Assembly (NCBI GenBank): GCA_964023205.1
Contig: OZ026850.1
Span: 8,877,770-8,941,769 of the forward strand
Direction: 5' to 3'
Source: Lutraria lutraria
Taxonomy: Eukaryota; Mollusca; Bivalvia; Venerida; Mactridae
Length of the DNA: 64,000 bases
The stretch's first letter is position 1. Every line of letters begins with the position of its first letter. Of the stretch, positions 35,637 through 48,049 are shown one piece after another. The notes under the pieces were generated by a model. The model saw only the letters and a program-made list of their open reading frames with translations, did no database searches and had not been told where the DNA came from. The position numbers and the translations under genes are program-made.

Positions 35637-37050
35637 AGTATACAACATGTGTTTGATATAAGGAATGATACAGCATACATGTGTTTGATATAAGGAATGA
35701 TACAGCATATATGTGTTTGATATAAGGAATGATACAGTATACATGTGTTTGATATACCGAATGATACAGCAAACATGTGTTTGATATACAGAATGATACA
35801 GTATACATGTGTTTGATATACCGTATAATACAGCAAACATGTGTTTGATATACAGAATGATACAGCATACATGTGTTTGATATACCGTATAATACAGCAA
35901 ACATGTGTTTGATATACAGAATGATACAGTATACATGTGTTTGATATACCGAATGATACAGCAAACATGTGTTTGATATACAGAATGATACAGTATACAT
36001 GTGTTTGATATACAGAATGATACAGTATACATGTGTTTGATATACCGAATGATACAGTATACATGTGTTTGATATACCGAATGATACAGCACACATGTGT
36101 TTGATATACAGAATGATACAGCATACATGTGTTTGATATACAGAATGATACAGTATACAGGTGTTTGATATACCGAATGATACAGCAAACATGTGTTTGA
36201 TATACCGTATAATACAGCATACATGTGTTTGATATACAGAATGATACAGCATACATGTGTTTGATATACAGAATGATACAGCATACATGTGTTTGATATA
36301 CCGAATGATACAGCATACATGTGTTTGATATACCGTATGATACAGCATACAGGTGTTTGATATACCGAATGATACAGCATACATGTGTTTGATATACCGT
36401 ATGATACAGCATACATGTGTTTGATATACAGAATGATACAGCATACATGTGTTTGATATACAGAATGATACAGTATACAGGTGTTTGATATACCGAATGA
36501 TACAGCACACATGTGTTTGATATAGAGAATGATACAGTATACATGTGTTTGATATACCGAATGATACAGTATACATGTGTTTGATATACCGAATGATACA
36601 GCATACATGTGTTTGATATACCGTATGATACAGTATACAGGTGTTTGATATACCGTATGATACAGCATACAGGTGTTTGATATACCGAATGATACAGCAT
36701 ACATGTGTTTGATATACCAAATGATACAGCATACATGTGTTTGATATACCGTATGATACAGTATACATGTGTTTGATATACCGAATGATACAGCATACAT
36801 GTGTTTGATATACCGAATGATACAGTATACAGGTGTTTGATATACCGTATGATACAGCATACAGGTGTTTGATATACCGAATGATACAGCATACATGTGT
36901 TTGATATACCAAATGATACAGCATACATGTGTTTGATATACCAAATGATACAGCATACATGTGTTTGATATACCGAATGATACAGTATACAGGTGTTTGA
37001 TATACCGAATGATACAGTATACAGGTGTTTGATATACCGAATGATACAGT
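35637..37050. repeat. 32-bp minisatellite, about 44 copies
   Basis: The unit is ACATGTGTTTGATATACCGA then ATGATACAGTAT, with variants ACAGG, CAGA, CGTA and CAAA. All three minus-strand frames are open (444-516 codons) because 32 bp shifts frame each unit and no frame of the 96-bp cycle holds a stop. Not protein coding. Confidence 0.95.
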
Positions 37051-37117
37051 TTTAACAATGAATAAATTCCTATTAACTTATAAATATATAATAAATATTT
37101 TCCTTGACACTGCTGAA

Positions 37118-37305
37118 TACAGCATACATCATATGTCTTATATATAGAATGATACAGTATATACATCCTATGTCTTGTATATAGAATGACACAGTATATA
37201 CATCACATGTCTTATATATAGAATAATACAGTATACATCACATGTCTTATATATAGAATAATACAGTATATACATCACATGTCTTATATATAGAATGATA
37301 CAGTA
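37118..37305. repeat. 37-bp minisatellite, five copies
   Basis: The unit contains ACATCACATGTCTTATATAT and AGAATGATACAGTATAT. Its AATGATACAGTATA segment matches the preceding 32-bp array, so the two probably share an origin. Confidence 0.88.
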
Positions 37306-38081
37306 TCTCTCTGATATAGGGACTAATTGTAACAACTCATCAAGTAATGAGACTGACTGAATAGTTACTGTTGATTGATTAATATGGCCACATTTAAATC
37401 AAGATTATATAAATAAAAGACTCATACACTATTTTGAAGTGTTCATGACAAGTTCAGGACCAGACATTTTTCACTAATTGGTATGACTTGTGTAAAGATA
37501 ACTTCCTCATGATATATAGAATATAAATCATGAATTATTGGCTAAATGCCCATAACATAAACATAGCAGCACTTATAAGAAGAATATAGAAAGTAGGAAT
37601 CAATATCTCAAAGAAAAGCATTTTGTTCCTCAGAGAGTAATATAACACATTTCTTTTTTTTTCTTTTTGTGCATAAGACTTCAGTCTGAAAATACTTACA
37701 GAATTATGAGAGAGACAGTACATGGAACTACGGATAGAAACAAACTTTGTGTGATTAACAGATGGTTTTAAAGCACTGAAATGAAGTGTCACCCACTAAA
37801 CTGATGGTTATGTATAACATAGATAATACAAGCAATGATGTACAAACTTACCCATGGTTTGAACTAATATTTGACAACATAGAATAGGCACATGATTTAT
37901 AGACGTCATATAAAATTTCAATGCTCAGGAACATTTCCCTGTGTACACAAGAAATGAAAAATTTCATCCTATTATGATTATAGATCTACATCTGTATACC
38001 AATGTTCATAATGTCAGACATAGGTCAAGTTTTAATAAGAGATCAACCATAGATATAAATAACAGAAATCATCCTTCTTAC
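37306..38081. other. Intron 2, 5' end next to exon 2
   Basis: AT-rich sequence with no repeat family recognised. It holds the donor of exon 2 at 38081-38080. Confidence 0.6.
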
Positions 38082-38286
38082 CTTAGTTTTTACAGTAACT
38101 CTGCCCCCACACCGGGCACATGACTTTAAATTACAATATGTACACTTGTGGCCAACACCATCAGCAAACTTTGTTTTACGGCAAATATCACACACAGCTC
38201 CAGTGTCAGCATTGTCTGTTCTCTTTGCTTCCTCACCCACTTTTTCTACCGTCTGTCTGTAAGTGTCAAATTCCACCTGCATTTGT
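38082..38286 (-). CDS. Rim: RIM exon 2: helix end and zinc-finger cysteines 1-6
   Basis: The acceptor is TTCCTTCAG|ACAAATG and the donor is ACTAAG|GTAAGA. The exon finishes Arg45 and encodes residues 46-113. Residues 46-70 continue the helix (start QMQVEFDTYRQ). The FYVE-like RIM zinc finger then begins. Cys pairs lie at 77/80 (CDIC), 93/96 (CTYC, after GHK) and 101/104 (CARC), followed by GGRV, a RIM/rabphilin-type signature. In the family this finger binds two zinc ions, contributes to Rab3 binding and also docks the C2A domain of Munc13. The fourth Cys pair is in exon 3, so the finger is interrupted by a 27-kb phase-0 intron after Lys113. Compared with the vertebrate RIM segment between GGRV and the last pair, the joined protein appears about one residue shorter, which fits direct joining without a missing microexon. 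Confidence 0.95.
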
Positions 38287-38931
38287 CTGAAGGAAACCAG
38301 GTTATATCAATGAAAACGATTAACATGCAGCTTAACTATTATGATATAACCTGAATTAGGCCATAGAAAAATACCTAAGATTCTCATTACCCCCCCCCCC
38401 CCCATTGATATAATTTTCTAAAATTAAGTTTTGAAAATAGTTCAGACAATGTGTAATTTCTGTGTTTTCCAAGTCAAATTACTTGGTCTGATTCAATGAT
38501 TATCCAGAATACTGTCTACTGTTTATCATTCCAAAATGCACTCACATGTCTAATAAGTTGTGATGGGGATGAGAATCTAAAAAGGCATTTTCTCTGACTA
38601 TAGTTTCCAAATAACATGTAATACAGTTTTCAATAAGAATAAAACACTTAACACAAACTGTAACAATGCTAAATAAACTAATAAGAAATCAAGACACACG
38701 TCATACTGACATACAGTGATACAAAAAAGTTGACTTTTCCCTTTATTCTGTCAGAGCCTGAGATAGAAGAACTGAAATTTGTAATTCTTCTCCCCAAGAT
38801 TAAATGGGTGTAAATGAATAAAAGGAAAGAATCCAAATAGTAAGTCAGAAAGAGCCATGGTCCTTGTAGATTGCATTTCCTCCTCAGCTCCATTGATAGT
38901 ATGCAATTGAGATCAAATCTTACAAAATATG
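38287..38931. other. Intron 1, 3' end; poly-C run
   Basis: It contains the exon 2 acceptor and a run of about 14 C at 38390-38403. Otherwise AT-rich with no supported gene. Confidence 0.6.
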
Positions 38932-39697
38932 CTTTTAAAGATTTTTTTCGGTAGTTCGCTACATTTTTCACATAGACATAATTATAGGAAAAATTTAAAC
39001 TGATCAATGATTTCTTTTTAAACTCTGCTTTGCATTATCGTAGCATATGATAACATAAACATTTTAATCAAAAAAAAAATGGGGGTCACTAGTCTCGTTT
39101 TTGAATTATCTGCCCTTGAATTTGAATTTTTGCTTATTTTAGGTCATTTCAAGGGCAGATAACTCATACATAAATCTCAAATACCATGGTTTTACTTTTG
39201 TTTAATTTTATTTATTTTATTCTTGATCTAAAAACAAAATTTCAAGCCATTCCATTAAACATTTATATTGTCTTTTCTCAGTTGAAGTTAAGAGACTGAA
39301 AATTCTTCAAAACTAGGCCATTTTTTACGAAATTTGGTATTGGTTTAGGTAGAGTTCAAAGAAAAAATTAAAAAAACACTACTTAATAGTTCATGAAATA
39401 TTTCACGATGACATGAAAAGAAGTCTTCTACATAAAAATGAAAATAGATAAGGCCTTGCTTTCCATTATGGTGAATTATCTGCCCTTGAAATGATCTAAA
39501 ATTAGCAAAAAATTCAAATTCAAGGGCAGATAACTCAAAAACAAGATCAGCGACCCCCAATTTTTTTCGCTAAAAATGTTTCTGTTATCATATGCTACGA
39601 ACATACAAAGTTTAAAAAAAATTCATTGATCAGTTTTAATTTTTCCTATATGTCTATGTGAAAAATGTAGCGAACAACCGAAAACGTCTTTAAGATG
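38932..39697. repeat. Large foldback with a hairpin in each arm
   Basis: The left arm (about 38932-39170) is the reverse complement of the right arm (about 39470-39697), around a roughly 300-bp spacer. Matching landmarks are GTAGTTCGCTACATTTTTCA with TGAAAAATGTAGCGAACAAC, and TCGTAGCATATGATAACA with its complement. In each arm ATCTGCCCTTGAA and TTCAAGGGCAGAT form a further hairpin (about 39108-39170 and 39476-39535). No target duplication was resolved. It is probably a foldback/MITE. Confidence 0.85.
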
Positions 39698-40340
39698 GAT
39701 CACGGTTTCCTCCAGAAAAATGGTCATTTTTTTAGACGTCAACGTACAATAAAGAAATTTTGCATGAACAACCTTTAACGCAGAAATGATATATTCAAAT
39801 GATATTTCCATGGAAACCAGTCAAAAAGGGCCATCTAGCGGAGTGATATATTTTTCGTTGATTTTCAAGTTATTTCCTGTATTGCTCCAATAATTTTGTA
39901 TTTAAAGTTATGCAATTCACATAACTGCAATGCTGAATCATTTACAAATCCGAAAAAGTCAGTAATGTTACATTTTGATGTCATTAAATATCAAAAGATG
40001 CCGAGCGAACTCTGTAGGGGTGGCAATTTACAATGCCAAAAAATGAGACATTTTGCTCTCAATCGTGTCAAGAATGAAAAAAAAATGGCTGATGAGAACC
40101 AGGCGATCGGCATTTACTCCAAACCGGTGTCAAGGTTAATTTTTCCATCTGTCAAACAAGAAATTTTGAACAGACATTTCGTTACGTTTTTCCACTAGAA
40201 GATATTATTTGTATTGGGTTTACAAGGCAAAAGCTTCTTGTCCCGTCGATTTTCTACTCGTCCTGACCATGAATTCACTCGTCAATATGAGCTGACGAGT
40301 GGACTTTTCGTGCCCTGGACAGACAGATGGTCGCTATTAT
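39698..40340. other. Intron 1, small open frame of unknown nature
   Basis: A 100-codon plus-strand frame (39896-40198) has no recognised domain and no splice context I trust. Around 40240-40320 there is element-like sequence with repeated ACTCGTC. Confidence 0.4.
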
Positions 40341-41070
40341 ATAAATATCACATTGCACATAGGGTGTTCACCCGAGACATGTAATGTCGACCGAGGCGTT
40401 AGCCGAGGTTGACAATACTTTGTCTCGGGTTAACAATTTACGTTCTATCATCCTATGTGGGATGTGATATTTATTTTATTATACCGAACAAAACAATAAT
40501 TAAGAAAGACACTAAATGCAACAAACATTGTAACAAATATAACGAAAACTATAATAGAAATTGAAACGAAGCTTCTTTCTGACACCATAGTTACTTTTGC
40601 TGTCAAAATGTCTACTGCAAAACTGGATGTCAAACTACAATTATATTCTACTAAGTGCCTAAAGCGTTAGCCGAGGTTGACATTACTTTGTCTCGGGTGA
40701 ACATCACGTTCTATCACCCTATGTGGGATGTGATATTTATTTTATTACACCAAACAAAACAATAATTAAGAAAGACAAGAATTATACGGTCTTTTCGTAC
40801 TGGTTGAGTCAAAACACTAAGTCTTCTTCAGAGATTGAAACGAAGCATAGTTATTCTCGCTATCAAATTATCTTCTGCTAAATGGGATGTCAAATTATGA
40901 GTGGATTTTGATAATCGCCCACAAAAGCGTCTAAGATATAGAACAGATTGACTATTAAACACAGCTCCCGGTTACAATATCGCGTCAGCGCATGAGGGCA
41001 GTTTTGTCACAGGGTAACATTACAGATTGTCACCCTCTGATGCCACATAAGACTATATAGTAAATAAGTC
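40341..41070. mobile_element. Foldback MITE and two derived copies
   Basis: 40341-40474 folds on itself: AAATATCACATTGCACATAG pairs with CTATGTGGGATGTGATATTT, and TGTTCACCCGAGACA with TGTCTCGGGTTAACA. Its right half (GCGTTAGCCGAGGTTGACA to AATAATTAAGAAAGAC) recurs at 40662-40770 without the left arm. A more diverged version is seen at about 40980-41060. Confidence 0.75.
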
Positions 41071-41113
41071 ATGTGAGGTATAATAAAATAATAAAAACTT
41101 TTGGCATATAATA

Positions 41114-42322
41114 ACAAGAGGGCCAAGATGGCCCTATATCGCTCACATGACAATCACTGTTCACTCATTAAAACATTGTTTTGAACCGGTGACCTAGTTT
41201 TTGACCCCAGACGACCTATGTTCGAATTTGTCTTACATATCATTAAGACAAACAGTCTGACTAGGTTTGGTGAAGATACGATCAAAATTTGACATCTACA
41301 GTGTTAATAAGGTTTTCCTAAGATTTGACCTTGGTGACCCATATTTGAACATTTACAGTGTTAATAAGGTTTTCCTAAGATTTGACCTTGTGACCTGGTT
41401 TTTGACCCTAGGTGACCCATATTTGAACTTGTCCTTAATATCATTAAGACAAACAATCTGACAAGGTTTGGCCAAGATCCAATCAAAACATGACATTTAG
41501 AGCTTTTACAAGATTTTTACCTAAGATTTGACCTTGTGACCCAGTTTTTGAACCCGGCTGACCCATGTTCATCCTTGACCCACATATCATTGAGGCAAAC
41601 ATTTTGACAAGGTTTGGTGAAGATCCAATTAAAACTGTGACATCTACAGTGTTAACAAAGTTTTCCTAAGATTTGACCTGGTGACCTAGTTATTGACCCC
41701 AGATGACACATATTTATACTTGACCGTTATATCATTAAAACAAACGATTTGACAAAGTTTGGTGAAGATCCAATAATAACTGTGAAATCTACAGTGTTAA
41801 CATGGTTTTTCATAAGATTTGACATAGCGACCTAGTTTTTGACCCAAGATGACCCATGTTTGAACTCGTCCAAGATATTATGAAGACAAACATTCTGACA
41901 AGGTTTCATGATCATCCAATCAAAACAGTGACTTCTAGAGTGTTCACAAGGTTTTCAAGCAATTTGCCCTAGTGACCTAATTTTACTACAGAAATTACCC
42001 ATTTTCAAACTTGACCTACATATTATTAAAATAAACATTCTGACAAAGTTTCATGAACATAAATTCAAAACAGTGATTTCTAAAGTGTTCACAAGGTTTT
42101 CTCTTATTTGGCCCTGGTGACCTAGTTTTTGACCCCAAATGGCCCAATATCGAACTCGTACGAGATTTTGTTGATATTAACGTTCTGACCCAGTTTTGCT
42201 AAAATTGAGTAAAAAATGTGGCCCCTAGTGTGGTCACAACATTAAGTTTGACGACGCACGACGCCGGACGGAGAGTGATCCTAATAGCTCACTTTGTCAC
42301 TTTGTGACATGTGAACTAAAAA
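41114..42322 (+). mobile_element. Family A repeat, complete
   Basis: The 5' end is ACAAGAGGGCCAAGATGGCC. The core has regularly spaced units: the AAGATTTGACC-type start recurs at about 41514, 41659, 41803, 41948 and 42092, a spacing of 144-145 bp. The 3' end is GTCACTTTGTGACATGTGAAC then TAAAAA. Near 41310-41365 one unit is partly duplicated at a 55-bp spacing. Confidence 0.93.
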
Positions 42323-43942
42323 GTAGGGGGATAGAACAGTCCTGCTTACTTTCATACATTACTGATTATTTATGCCAAGTATTTGTTAAGTCAATCTATA
42401 AATGTCTAATAAATATTCAGAACTGTACAAAATAATTTAGTAAAGGGAGATTATTTGAAACTGACCTGTGTTCATCTGCTCGGGGCATTATGGGTATTTG
42501 CAGGAACTACTTACAAAATGGAAGTTATAAACAATAACATAGCGTGACGTCACCGTATGGTACACATTGGCGCCAAGCGTTCTTCAACATTGCGTTTCAT
42601 TGAATAATTAGTTTTATTGACAAAAGCACAAGAATAGAAATGGTATAACATATTCATTTTACATAAGGCCTGGTGCACAAATTATGGTGCATTGCCTTAA
42701 ATTTGACTGTACAGACTCAGATTTCAATAAGTTGTGTAATAAGCTTTTAAAGGTTGACATTTTCTTTCAGTATATATACTCCTGCAGATGTGCAAACAAT
42801 TTCAGGGTGATATCTTCATATATGAAAAAAATACGACACTTTTATGTTCGCAAAATGAGCCATTTTTGCCTGTAATGAATTAGCATCTAGTTTTTTCACT
42901 TTTTTAAAATCAATGCAGTTATTGGAGTTGGAAAGTAAAGTATTATGAGTCTTCTAATTCAATAAGAAAAATTACAGCCGGTTAATCTGATACCCTATAT
43001 ATTAAGATACACCCACAATAACTAAACACATTTTATTAATAACATACAACCGATATGGTTGTTTTGACATTTTTTATCCTTCCGCATAACTATATTTTAG
43101 CGTATGTATAACTATCTAAATGTGGATAGTAATCAGTTCTATGTATAGAGGTTAGACAAACGTAGTGACGTCACGCTATGTATAGAACGGAGAGTTACAG
43201 TAGAAAAACCTGATAGTGTTCACTTCCTGTTCAACCACTACAAAAAATAGTTCCTCTACCACACATGCTATTCAGAAGTGTCTCATTTGATAATTTACAC
43301 AGGTTCACAGGCCACTTTAAACTCTACGGTCCACAACAATATAACCATTTATTTACAGGTATACATGTCTTCATAAACACCACTCCACTAGCAAAAATAC
43401 TTTAACGAAAATGCTGCTTAGATGTCATTTTACAGAAAAAAACTTGGTTATGTATTATCGGTAATTGGAACTTTCAGATCTGCATAATGGCGGACTGTCA
43501 CATAATAAAAACAATGGCAGCGGTCTTATTAATAGAAATAGAATCGGCCATAGCAAAACTTCTTTATATGTAATATGTATAGTATTGATAATCCTACAAA
43601 ATGCTGCCCTAACTGGTTTTATTCTCCATAATTTCTTAAAGTTATGAAGAGCTGGATACAAACACATAAAAATTTCAATTAGCAGTGAATACCTTAGTGC
43701 ATTCAGCGCTTTGAATTTTTATGTAATGAGTTATGCCATGTAACAGAAAAATGTATTCAAAAGTAATTCAAAAGGTAGGAAAGATGGCGTTACTGTTCTT
43801 GCATGTGGGACTTAATGTGACATCTTTGTAACTTGTTATTTATGTTGACCAAGTCTTTAAAATCCATCCATGCATGATAATAAGGTTTCAGACTTGACAT
43901 GAAATATGGACGGACAAACAGATGGATGTTTATGATAATCAC
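42323..43942. other. Intron 1 with a pair of inverted CRE-containing sites
   Basis: ACATAGCGTGACGTCAC (42537-42553) and its reverse complement (43165-43181) face each other 611 bp apart. Each holds the palindrome TGACGTCA. ATGGCGGAC lies at 43487-43495. A 60-codon frame at 43465-43647 ends in a hydrophobic stretch, but nothing supports it as a gene. Confidence 0.4.
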
Positions 43943-45676
43943 CAGGGTTCTTGCTAGAATCTGTGAAGATGGGGATACCTGTCCCCATGGTCATAAATTT
44001 ATGGGGTCAATTTAAAAAATCAAGAGACATACCGGTAAAGATTTCTTAAATGTTTAACTGGATCATTTATTGGAACTGGTTCATTTATTGATTCGCTCTT
44101 CCAGAAGTCGGTGCGTGATCTGGGTCGATCTTGTAACTAGAGACACTTTACAAGATCTGGTGTGGTGCGAAGAGGCATTCGGAAGCATGGCGAACGCGAG
44201 ACAAGACGTATCTATAATCATAGTAACTTAAACTTGTAGAACTAATGAATATCACAACCTAAAGACTTAGGTAATTATTGTAACCCACCCTTAGGCCCAT
44301 AGTAAGCCTGAAATAATTCAGGATTTGACACTTACTCAAGATCAAGGGTATGAGACCAACAGAAATCCAGGCAAACAATTAATTTGTCAAGAAGGAAATC
44401 CCATTCTTGAATCACAACAGTCTTTTATATATGTCCGGTACAGGGCGAGAATCATGTGTCTATTTTTAGTCATTCCTTTAAATTAGAGTTGCTTTTTTCA
44501 GTTTACCCATGTAGCTCTGAGCTCTAATCAATACAAGAGGGCCATGATGGCTCTATATCACTCACCAGACAAACAAAAGGGTCACAATGGCCCTTTATCG
44601 CTCACCTGAGAACAAAGGCCAATAATTAATGACCAGGTAATATAGTTTCCATCTCGTAAAACTCATTTTTACTTAGATTTTGATATCAAAACCAACAATG
44701 AAGGTATAATACTGTTAAACAAGCTAAAACGTAGCAAATTTTCTAATCAAAGGGCCCATTACTCTTGAAGTTGTGGTCCGATTCCACCCATAACTGAACT
44801 TGTCCAAAACCATAAGGTCATACACATTCATTGTAAATATGATTAGGATCGGTGAATAAATGAAGGCGCTAGAGTGTAAACAAGCTAAAATATAGCAAAT
44901 TTTCTAAGTCAAGGGCCCATAACTCTTGAAGATGTCGTCCGATTCCGCCCACAATCGATCTTGTCCAAGATCTTTTGGTTATACTCATTTACAGAAAATA
45001 TTATTAGGATCGGTGAATAAATGAAGGCGCTACACACCAAATATCCAAGCGCTAGGCATTGTAGTTTCTGACAAGAAGTTTTTTAAATTTCTCTATATAA
45101 GTCTATGTAAATTCAAGTGACCCCTGGGGCGGGGCCAATTTTGACCCTAGGGCAATAATTTGAACAAACTTTGTAGAGGTCCACTAGACAATTATACACA
45201 CCAAATATCTAAGCTCTATGCCTTGTGGTTTGGAGAAGATTGTAAAAGTTTTTCCTATTGGTTGCCATGGCAACCAGAGTTTTTAATGAAATTAAATTTT
45301 TTCAACAACTTTGGTAGAGCTTCATGCAAGGAACATCCATGTAAAGTTTGTTGAAATTGGCCAACTGGTTAAGAAGGAGATGTTGTTAAAAGCAATTGTT
45401 GACGCACGCACGCACACGGACGACAGACATCATGCGATCACAATAGCTCACCATGAGCACCTCGTGCCCTGGTGAGGTAAAAACCAGCCAACTATTTCAA
45501 CAACAGTGCAGTTACTACGCGACATCGTATTCATCCTCATAGAATTTTGTAAATCAGCCGATTCGTCCCGGCAATTTTCCTAAGGCGACACTGTTCGCAT
45601 CTAGGCAATTCTTTTATGCGACATTTTCGATTTTTAGGCGATAATGTCACAAATTCGCAGCCTAGGAAGAACCCTG
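43943..45676. mobile_element. CAGGGTTCTT-ended TIR element with nested repeats
   Basis: The ends CAGGGTTCTTGCTAG and CTAGGAAGAACCCTG are inverted repeats. AATCAC lies immediately outside both ends (43937-43942 and 45677-45682), a probable target duplication. Internal sequence (GGTACAGGGCGAGAATCATG, CTATTTTTAGTCATT) recurs at about 48540-48735. A composite C/B repeat sits inside. Confidence 0.75.
44533..45483 (+). mobile_element. Family C repeat containing a family B fragment
   Basis: The C 5' end is ACAAGAGGGCCATGATGGCT then CACTCACCAGAC. After 40 bp a family B copy starts (44573, ACAAAAGGGTCACAATGGCC) and runs to about 45032 without its 3' hairpin. C body then resumes (ACACCAAATATCCAAGCGCT) and ends with AGCTCACCATGAGCACCTCG then CCCTGGTGAGGTAAAAA. 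Confidence 0.85.
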
Positions 45677-45682
45677 AATCAC

Positions 45683-46464
45683 TATATTTGCTGCAATGAT
45701 GGCAGGGGGATAAAGTGTTAACTAAGAAATGTCTTTAAATATGCCCCTTAATTGCAACATGTCTTCTTATCAACTGTAAAAATATGAGAACACATAAACT
45801 ATTTCATCCATCATACTATGAAACAAATTTACTCACAACAATTCAAGCTAAACAAGAAATGTCTTTAAAAAGACAGTCGCCAAGATTCTTTCATGTTATT
45901 TACACTGTCGATTTTTCATGAAATTCCTAAATAGCCATTACAGTACTGTGTGAACACAACTTATCGCTAGCAGTCTAATTAGGTCGCACCTTAAAATGTT
46001 AATGTTAGGTCAGCTAAATTATGTATTGAATCATATCAACAGTATATTAAATTCAATAAATGTAAAATGTTTGTCAAGAACGGTATATAACGTTATTTCG
46101 ACTGCATAAGAATACATTTTCGTACATTTTTACTTTACAAATTTTACAATCCCAAGAAGTACACAGTCATTAAGTAGTTGCAGACTCACTATAAGCTGGC
46201 GTGGTCTTAATTATTCTACGCTTGTAGATTAAACCCAATGGAAGGGTTTTCTCCGAATCATCCAATAGAATGAGGAATTTCTACTGAATAATTAATACGT
46301 CATGCCAAGAAATATAGGTCAAAAGTGAGATTAGACACCTTTGCCTACCCTAGGAAACACTAACAAATTATTTAAGTCCACAAAAATTAAGATCAGTGAA
46401 AGAAATTTGTCCTCATTTCATCAACTATCTTCTAATCTTCCATTGTTTGTATGACATAATATGT
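45683..46464. other. Intron 1, unannotated
   Basis: No exon or repeat family was supported. Confidence 0.6.
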
Positions 46465-46499
46465 GCTATATATGACAAGACTACATCCTCTACACTTCT

Positions 46500-47315
46500 C
46501 ACAATAAACTAGACTACATCTTCTGCTTCTAACACCAAACTAGACCATGTCTTCTTCTTCTAACACTAAACTAGACTTTATCTTCTACTTTCACACTAAA
46601 CTAGACTACACCTTCTACTACTCACACTAAACTAGATACCGTCTTCTACTTCTAACACCAAACTAGACTACATCTTCTACTACTCACACTAAACTAGATA
46701 CTGTCTTCTACTTCTAACACCAAAACTAGACCCGTCGTCTACCACTCACACTAAACTAGACTACATCTTCTACTTCTCACACTAAACTAGACTACGTCTT
46801 CTACTACTCACACTAAACTAGACTACATCTTCTACTTCTCACACTAAACTAGACTACATCTTCTACTACTCACACTAAACTAGACTACATCTTCTACTTC
46901 TCACACTAAACTAGACTACATCTTCTACTTCTCACACTAAACTAGACCCTGTCTTCTACCACTCACACTAAACTAGACTCAGTCTCCTACTACTCACAAT
47001 AAACTAGACTACATCTTCTACTTCTAACACCAAACTAGACTACATCTTCTACTACTCACACTAAACTTAGATACTGTCTTCTACTTCTAACACCAAACTA
47101 GACCCCATCGTCTACCACTCACACTAAACTAGACTAAGTCTTCTACTTCTCACACTAAACTAGACCCTGTCTTCTACTTCTCACACGAAACTAGACCCTG
47201 TCTTCTACCACTCACACTAAACTAGACTACATCTTCTACCACTCACACTAAACTAGACTACATCTTCTACGTCTCACACTAAACTAGACTTTATCTTCTA
47301 CTTTCGACATGATGC
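46500..47315. repeat. 31-bp minisatellite, block 1, about 26 copies
   Basis: The unit is CTAAACTAGACTACATCTTC then TACTTCTCACA. Variants include ACCACTCAC, CCCTGTCTTC and one-base slips. A further fragment of the array appears at 47885-48000 beyond an inserted element. Confidence 0.93.
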
Positions 47316-47348
47316 CAGATTCTGTCATCTTCTTTTCACACTATCCTA

Positions 47349-47866
47349 CAGGGCTCAACACTTTTTCAGGAGGTAGTCAGCAGGTCTACCAGCATAGAAA
47401 ATAAGAGTCCTTGCAAATGATAGGTAGTCCTCACCTTAACATATAAAAGATGTGCTTGTCATTTTATTTCAATGCCTAGCGAGTGTACTTTATTGGAATA
47501 AATGTCAGATTTTCACAAATGTATTGAACAAAGTTATCATGTTACATCACGTCAGATCTAACAATAGTTTGTAAGCTTTATTATCTAATGCTATTACATA
47601 AATATATAAGTTCAGGTCTCCCAAATCCCAGATAGCCTAATGGGATACCCAGCTTGAAAACCTAAGTAGCAGGGTTCTCAATAAGTTTTTGGCCAACAGT
47701 AGTTTCTAGCAAAGTTTTATAAACTTTTGCGATTCCCAACCGGCCCAAACACATTTCAAAGTGGCTAAATTGGCCTGCAGCCTGTTGTTATTGAGAACCC
47801 TGAGTAGTCCTTCGAAAAAGAAAAATGGGTAACCAGGTTACGGATCATTGATAGTGTAGAGCCCTG
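47349..47866. mobile_element. CAGGGCTC-ended TIR element inside the 31-bp array
   Basis: The ends CAGGGCTCAACACT and AGTGTAGAGCCCTG are inverted with one mismatch. The element divides the 31-bp array. A smaller element, 47670-47802, lies inside it. Confidence 0.7.
47670..47802. mobile_element. 133-bp MITE, CAGGGTTCTCAATAA ends
   Basis: A perfect 15-bp terminal inverted repeat (CAGGGTTCTCAATAA/TTATTGAGAACCCTG). AGTAG directly flanks both ends (47665-47669 and 47803-47807). GGCCAA and TTGGCC also pair internally. Confidence 0.82.
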
Positions 47867-48049
47867 TCCAAGATTTTAACTTATACTTTCCTCAATATAC
47901 TAGATTCCACCCTTTAATTTTCAAACTATGCTGAATACCATCATCTACTTTCAAACTATGCTGAATACCATCATCTACTTTCACACTATGCTGTAAATTC
48001 ACATTAATCGAGAATCCATCCCCTACTTTTGATAACATATTGAATAGCA

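Noticed and set aside
35552..37166. Three overlapping minus-strand frames of 444-516 codons
   Set aside because: All come from the 32-bp array in different frames. Overlapping openness in every frame argues for repeat structure, not coding.
38390..38403. Poly-C run of about 14
   Set aside because: A simple homopolymer; possible sequencing-length uncertainty but no functional claim.
43465..43647. 60-codon plus-strand frame with a hydrophobic C-terminal stretch
   Set aside because: Short, no homology recognised, intronic, no splice or promoter evidence specific to it.
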